Part shown: positions 16,875-20,227 of the stretch, one piece after another
How positions within the stretch are numbered: position 1 is the first letter of the stretch
Layout of the letters: each line of letters opens with the position of its first letter
Source: an uncultured Vogesella sp.
GTDB lineage: Bacteria; Pseudomonadota; Gammaproteobacteria; Burkholderiales; Chromobacteriaceae
Length of the DNA: 20,227 nucleotides
Direction: 5' to 3'
Assembly (NCBI GenBank): GCA_946479405.1
Contig: CAMLGD010000037.1
Span: 1-20,227 of the forward strand
Notes under the pieces: generated by a model
The model's database searches: none
The model's input: only the letters and a program-made list of their open reading frames with translations
What the model was told of the DNA's origin: nothing
Program-made: the position numbers and the translations under genes

Positions 16875-18404
16875 TCAGCCACCGTGTCCATAAACCTTGG
16901 GGAAACGTGCCATGGCTTCCAGCGTGTCGAGTTCGATGTGGTTGCGCATGTATTTCTGGCTGGCGTCCTGAAATGGCTGGAAGTCCCAGGACTTGCGCTG
17001 CCCCATGGTCTGCGCGGCATAGTGAAACTGTCGGCGCTGCTGGCTGGCCAGTACATCCTGCTGCAGTAGCGGCAGATTCCAGCGCTCGGCAATTTCCTGC
17101 CGCAACGCATGTACCCTATCGGCCTGGGCAGGCTCCGCGGCCAGGTTGTTGCGCTCTTGCGGGTCCGCATGCAGGTCGTACAGTTGGTCGGGGTCGACTG
17201 GGCTGTGGACGAATTTGAAGTTGCTGCGGCGGATCATCAGTAAGGGGGCAAGCGCGCCTTCTCCCAGGTACTCGCCGATGACTTCATCGTGCCCGCCCTG
17301 TCCGGTGAGATGCGGCCACAGGCTGCGCCCATCGATGCTTTCCGGGTAGTCGGGGCTAGCACCGTCATGCGCCAGATCCACCAGGGTGGGCAGAATGTCG
17401 GCCAGCGACACTGCGGCGCCGATGCGGTCAGCGCGGAAGCGGGAGGGTGCATGCACGATCAGCGGCACACGGGCGGCGCCCTCGAAGTAATTCATCTTGT
17501 ACCAGAGCCCGCGCTCTCCCAGCATGTCGCCGTGATCCGCCAGCAGCAGGATGATGGTGTTGTCTGCCTGGCCGGTTTGCTGCAAGGCATCCAGCACCGC
17601 GCCAACCTGGTCGTCCACGAAAGACACCGCGCCGTAATAGGCATGCCGGGCATTGCGTACCTGCGCCTCGGTAACCGGCGTGCGGTCCATATCGCTGACA
17701 TGGCGCAGCCGCAGGCTGTGCGGATCGGCCGCCACCTCATCGGCGGAGACCTTGGGCATGTCGATATCCTGATGCTGATAGCGATCCCAGTAGTGCTGTG
17801 GAATCGCATACGGGTCGTGCGGGTGGGTTAGCGACACCACCATGCAGAACGGTCGCTCGTCATTGCCACGCGCGATGTCGAACAGCTTCTGCCGTGCAGC
17901 AAACACCACCTCCTCATCGAAATCGAGCTGGTTGGTACGCACGCAGACACCCGCATCGATTACCGAGCTCATATTGTGGTACCAGCTGGGGCGCTCGCCC
18001 GGCTGGGTCCAGTCCGGTGTCCAGCCAAAATCGGCTGGGTAGATATCGGTGGTGAGACGTTCTTCGAAACCATGCAGCTGATCGGCGCCGCAGAAGTGCA
18101 TTTTGCCGGAGAGGATGGTGTGGTAGCCGGCATGGCGCAGGTAGTGGCCGAATGTCAGCACCTCTGATGGCAACTCCGACGCATTGTCGTAACCACGGAT
18201 GCGCGAAGGCAATTTGCCGGACATGAACACGTAGCGTGCCGGGGCGCACAGCGGGCTATTGGTATACGCCGCATCGAATACCACGCCGCCATCCGCTAGC
18301 TTGTCGATGTGCGGTGTCTTGCAGACTGTATTGCCATAGGCGGCCAGCGCACCCGGCGTCAGCTGGTCAGCCATCAGGATTAGAATATTGGGTTTCTTGC
18401 TCAT
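16875..18404 (-). CDS. betC: Choline-sulfatase BetC
   Basis: Type I sulfatase hydrolysing choline-O-sulfate to choline and sulfate in the cytoplasm, feeding choline to glycine-betaine synthesis or catabolism and sulfate to assimilation. The 509-residue protein has the C-x-P-x-R motif LCAPARYVFMSG; Cys53 would become formylglycine. Metal ligands include Asp13 (MADQ) and Asp290-His291 (LADHGDM). The C-terminal tail KSWDFQPFQDASQKYMRN and HIELDTLEAMARFPKVY is specific to choline sulfatases (S. meliloti BetC is about 512 residues). I chose ATG 18404 because GAGGGCGAG precedes it; the upstream ATG at 18422 has no ribosome site. Divergent from the LysR gene with 105 bp between starts, first gene of betC-choX-clcB. 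Confidence 0.95.
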   Translation of the reverse strand: MSKKPNILILMADQLTPGALAAYGNTVCKTPHIDKLADGGVVFDAAYTNSPLCAPARYVFMSGKLPSRIRGYDNASELPSEVLTFGHYLRHAGYHTILSGKMHFCGADQLHGFEERLTTDIYPADFGWTPDWTQPGERPSWYHNMSSVIDAGVCVRTNQLDFDEEVVFAARQKLFDIARGNDERPFCMVVSLTHPHDPYAIPQHYWDRYQHQDIDMPKVSADEVAADPHSLRLRHVSDMDRTPVTEAQVRNARHAYYGAVSFVDDQVGAVLDALQQTGQADNTIILLLADHGDMLGERGLWYKMNYFEGAARVPLIVHAPSRFRADRIGAAVSLADILPTLVDLAHDGASPDYPESIDGRSLWPHLTGQGGHDEVIGEYLGEGALAPLLMIRRSNFKFVHSPVDPDQLYDLHADPQERNNLAAEPAQADRVHALRQEIAERWNLPLLQQDVLASQQRRQFHYAAQTMGQRKSWDFQPFQDASQKYMRNHIELDTLEAMARFPKVYGHGG

Positions 18405-18509
18405 GACTCGCCCTCTAGTCATTGGTTTGGCTTATGTTCAAAAACAATGTAGCTTGTAAAAATAGGCGTGTGAACGCTGAAAATTGATATGCAGACATAA
18501 GAAATAGAT
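18405..18509. promoter_or_regulatory. Divergent betC / lysR control region
   Basis: 105 AT-rich bases between the two starts. Two nested inverted pairs span it: CTTATGT (18431-18437) with ACATAAG (18495-18501), and GTTCA (18436-18440) with TGAAC (18471-18475). The LysR-family regulator most likely binds here to control betC and itself, as divergent LysR pairs usually do. I could not place -10/-35 boxes with confidence. Confidence 0.4.
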
Positions 18510-19427
18510 ATGGCAAATCCTTCCAGATTACCCGCCCTGCACGCCTTGGTCTGTTTTGAGGCTGCCGCGCGCCACCTCAACTTCACCGCTGCCGCAGCAG
18601 AGCTGGGCAGCACCCAGCCTGCTGTCAGCCTGCGGGTTGGGCAGCTGGAGAGCGAACTCGGCGTGCCCTTGTTCACACGGCGTCATCGCGGGGTAAGCCT
18701 GACGGTGGACGGCGCCCGGCTGTTCGAGGCGGTACGTCAGGGGTTGGGGGTGATAGGCGAAGTCACGGAGGAGATCCTGGCGCGCCGACGTCAGCCGCTG
18801 CTGACCCTGGCCACCGATTTCGGCTTCGCTACCTACTGGTTGATGCCGCGACTGAATGCGCTAAGGAAGGAAATGCCGGAACTGGAGGTCCGGATCATCA
18901 CGTCGCAACAGGCAATCGACCTGCGCGACGAGGTCATCGATATCGCCATTGTGTTTGGCGAGGGGCACTGGCCCGGGTGCGTCGCCGAAAAGCTGCTGCC
19001 GGAGCGCGTGCTGCCCGTATGCAGCCCGGGATTTCTGGCCGCCACGGGATGGCAGAAGGAAACCGTACCCTGGGCCGACGTACCCCTGCTGCATCTGGAG
19101 CGCCCCGCTACGGCGCGCTGGATGGATTGGCCGGACTGGTTTCGGCAGGCACAGTTGCCAGAGCATCATGCCGGCCATGACCTGACGTTCAACAACTACC
19201 CGTTGGTCATTCAGGCGGCGATGGGTGGCCAGGGCATCGCCTTGGGATGGCTGCCCCTGGTGGCGGACTTGCTGGCGGGTGGGCAACTGCTCAGTCTGGC
19301 GGATGCGCCGGTTACGACTGAGCGCGGCTATTTTCTGGTACTGCGGGAAAGTACCCGCTTGACAGGTGCGATTGGACATTTTCGCCGATGGGCACATGGC
19401 TACTGCAGCAATGCGGTGTTGAGATGA
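18510..19427 (+). CDS. LysR-family regulator of choline-sulfate utilisation
   Basis: A 305-residue LysR-type transcription factor. N-terminal winged helix-turn-helix (about 1-65): LPALHALVCFEAAARHLNFT, AAAAELGSTQPAVSLRVGQL, then LGVPLFTRRHRGVSLT. The effector domain (about 90-300) contains LATDFGFATYWLMPRL and DIAIVFGEGHWPG. A dedicated 'choline sulfate-utilisation transcription factor' family exists alongside betC and choX in many proteobacteria; the divergent arrangement here agrees. The inducer is probably choline-O-sulfate or choline. Start ATG 18510 has only a weak ribosome site. After the stop there is a short 5-bp hairpin (19442-19455) without a T-run, so the terminator is unclear. Confidence 0.92.
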   Translation: MANPSRLPALHALVCFEAAARHLNFTAAAAELGSTQPAVSLRVGQLESELGVPLFTRRHRGVSLTVDGARLFEAVRQGLGVIGEVTEEILARRRQPLLTLATDFGFATYWLMPRLNALRKEMPELEVRIITSQQAIDLRDEVIDIAIVFGEGHWPGCVAEKLLPERVLPVCSPGFLAATGWQKETVPWADVPLLHLERPATARWMDWPDWFRQAQLPEHHAGHDLTFNNYPLVIQAAMGGQGIALGWLPLVADLLAGGQLLSLADAPVTTERGYFLVLRESTRLTGAIGHFRRWAHGYCSNAVLR

Positions 19428-19515
19428 CTTACCGCGATCGTCGTGACGCTTCACGGCTCAGCTTGTTTTATACATGCAGTCCGGATCGCAACGCCTAGAA
19501 AGCACGACATGCAAG

Positions 19516-19695
19516 ATGAGCAGCTGGGCTGAACTTGCCCAGCATGCGGAGGCGGTAGTGACCGAACTCGAGAATGCTGGTGAGCATGTCTACCGGCTTC
19601 CCATCAGTTGTGCTTCTGCAAGAAGCTCATTGGGGTTTTGCCCTCGCATATGCAGAGCTACACGAGCAAATTGGACTGTCCCGGGTGCAGTAGAC
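19516..19695 (+). pseudogene. Truncated, frameshifted gene remnant of unknown family
   Basis: From ATG 19516 the frame reads MSSWAELAQHAEAVVTELEN and on to EHVYRLP; after about 19600 the protein-like sequence moves to the next frame (SVVLLQEAHWGFALAYAELH, then EQI) and stops at the TAG near 19693-19695. Both halves look like one soluble helical protein with normal codon use, joined by a one-base shift, then cut where the IS3 end begins (19672). A 7-bp perfect hairpin (19523-19529 with 19537-19543) overlaps the start. I do not recognise the family; the whole reading could be chance. Confidence 0.35.
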
Positions 19696-20000
19696 AAACT
19701 CCCGCCTTACGCCGAGGCCTGCTCATAGGCCTCGGGACTGATGCCGCCCAAGTGACTGTGGCGGCGGGTTCAATTGTAAAAAGCTCCGATGTAATCGAAT
19801 ACATCTGACATGCCAAGTCGTAGGTTTTGCAAATCCGCTTGCGGATACGCTCCTACTTCAGACTGCTGCAGAAGGACTCTGCCACGGCGTCATCTCAGCA
19901 ATTCCCACTTCGGCGCATGCTGGGCACAAGGTCGTGGAGAGGCAGAAACGGTGCCTGTCATCACTGCCATATTGCGACCCCTGAACCAAATGGACTAGCA
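19672..20000 (-). mobile_element. Remnant of an IS3-family insertion sequence
   Basis: The right terminal repeat is recognisable at 19672 onward, TGGACTGTCCCGGGTGCAG and then TAGACA, beginning with the TG typical of IS3-family ends (compare CCCGGGGCAGTTCA-like ends). Behind it, on the minus strand, is the decayed C-terminal half of orfB. The other end and orfA are missing or unrecognisable before the Lrp gene at 20052, so the element is immobile. Confidence 0.7.
19707..19998 (-). pseudogene. Degenerate IS3-family transposase orfB C-terminus
   Basis: Minus-strand reading shows LVHxxxGSQYGSDDRHRF, LHDLVPSMRRSGNC, stop, DDAVAESFCSSLK, stop, ERIRKRICKTYDLA, a one-base shift, SDVFDYIGAFYN, stop, TRRHSHLGGISPEAYEQASA, stop (19707-19709). 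This is the DDE integrase end of an IS3-type orfB. The catalytic phrase HSDRGSQY has become HLVQGSQY, so an active-site Asp is lost; Trp before DD is now TGA and an Arg/Pro codon after FYN is TGA. At least three stops and two frame changes make it dead. Confidence 0.85.
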
Positions 20001-20051
20001 CGCGACCAATAGGGGCTGCCAGTTTTTATCTGATCGGTACAACTAAGCCCC

Positions 20052-20227
20052 TTACACTTTGTGTGTAGACAACAGAATGCTGGTTTCCGTGGCAGCAATT
20101 CCAGGTATCAGCCGGATGCGCCCAAGCACCCGGTCGAACTGTTCCAGCGTATCGGCGCGCAGTTCGGTAACGATGTCCCAGCGGCCGTTGGTGGAGTGCA
20201 GCGCGTAGACGTTGGGCTCCCCGCGCA
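20052..20227 (-). CDS. Lrp/AsnC-family regulator (C-terminal part)
   Basis: The last 58 codons of a minus-strand gene, cut by the right edge. The sequence RGEPNVYALHSTNGRWDIVT, then ELRADTLEQFDRVLGRIRLI and PGIAATETSILLSTHKV is the ligand-binding RAM domain end of Lrp/AsnC proteins: a 'G-WD-V' strand, the helix 'D-L-FD-VL--I--IPG', and the terminal strand 'TET-ILLS'. Stop TAA at 20052-20054. Its N-terminal helix-turn-helix is beyond the window and its target amino acid is unknown. The gene seems intact where visible. Confidence 0.88.
   Translation of the reverse strand, partial: RGEPNVYALHSTNGRWDIVTELRADTLEQFDRVLGRIRLIPGIAATETSILLSTHKV

Noticed and set aside
16844..17170. Upstream extension of the choX frame to 425 residues
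   Set aside because: Would run deep into betC, lacks the signal peptide at its start, and the ATG at 16843 has a good ribosome site.
1..20227. CRISPR array or reverse-transcriptase/retron-type system
   Set aside because: No regularly spaced direct repeats with unique spacers and no RT or Cas motifs in the proteins read.

Overview
The window looks like a chromosomal stretch of a GC-rich betaproteobacterium. Protein flavour (SRAP subfamily, choline-sulfate cluster, Lrp) suggests Neisseriales/Chromobacteriaceae, but this is inference; there is no rRNA or tRNA in the window to settle it. It reads as a defence island, a scar with attachment-site-like structure, an SOS/mutagenesis module, and a choline-sulfate catabolic locus that ends in a decayed insertion sequence.

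Region 1 (1-10104, all + strand) is a restriction locus. It begins inside hsdM, whose N-terminus lies off the left edge, followed by overlapping hsdS. Instead of continuing to hsdR, a McrBC cassette intervenes: an 802-aa McrB with an unknown N-terminal domain and a large EVE/PUA-like insertion inside its AAA+ core, then McrC (TTG start, overlapping mcrB), then a 250-aa protein resembling the DUF6933 family. hsdR follows. One block therefore holds a type I modification-dependent-self system (HsdMSR) and a type IV modified-DNA-targeting system (McrBC). In the McrB an internal start at Met159 would give a short isoform like E. coli McrBs.

Region 2 (10105-11619) has one predicted membrane protein of unknown function (10219-10914). 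About 700 bp without a convincing gene follows. That stretch carries three copies of a bipartite repeat (half-site CCGT(G/A)A(C/G), 10-bp period), a 12-bp tandem repeat, a strong rho-independent terminator, and a 13-bp-period CTGGTAGCC repeat. I read it as the attachment end of a former integrative element, with no integrase gene left.

Region 3 (11620-14030) is a DNA-damage module. A SRAP-family (YedK/HMCES-like) gene on the minus strand is broken by an amber codon at position 11 and a 1-base deletion near its end. It diverges from an intact umuDC operon (DNA polymerase V), whose promoter region lacks a recognisable canonical LexA box but has a 20-bp dyad on its putative -10.

Region 4 (14225-19427) is choline-O-sulfate use. 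On the minus strand run betC (choline sulfatase), choX (periplasmic choline-binding protein) and a ClcB-type ClC anion transporter 6 bp behind choX. A LysR-family regulator diverges from betC. No ABC permease or ATPase for ChoX is in the window.

Region 5 (19428-20227) has a truncated, frameshifted gene remnant, a degraded IS3-family transposase with one recognisable terminal repeat, and the C-terminus of an Lrp/AsnC regulator running off the right edge.
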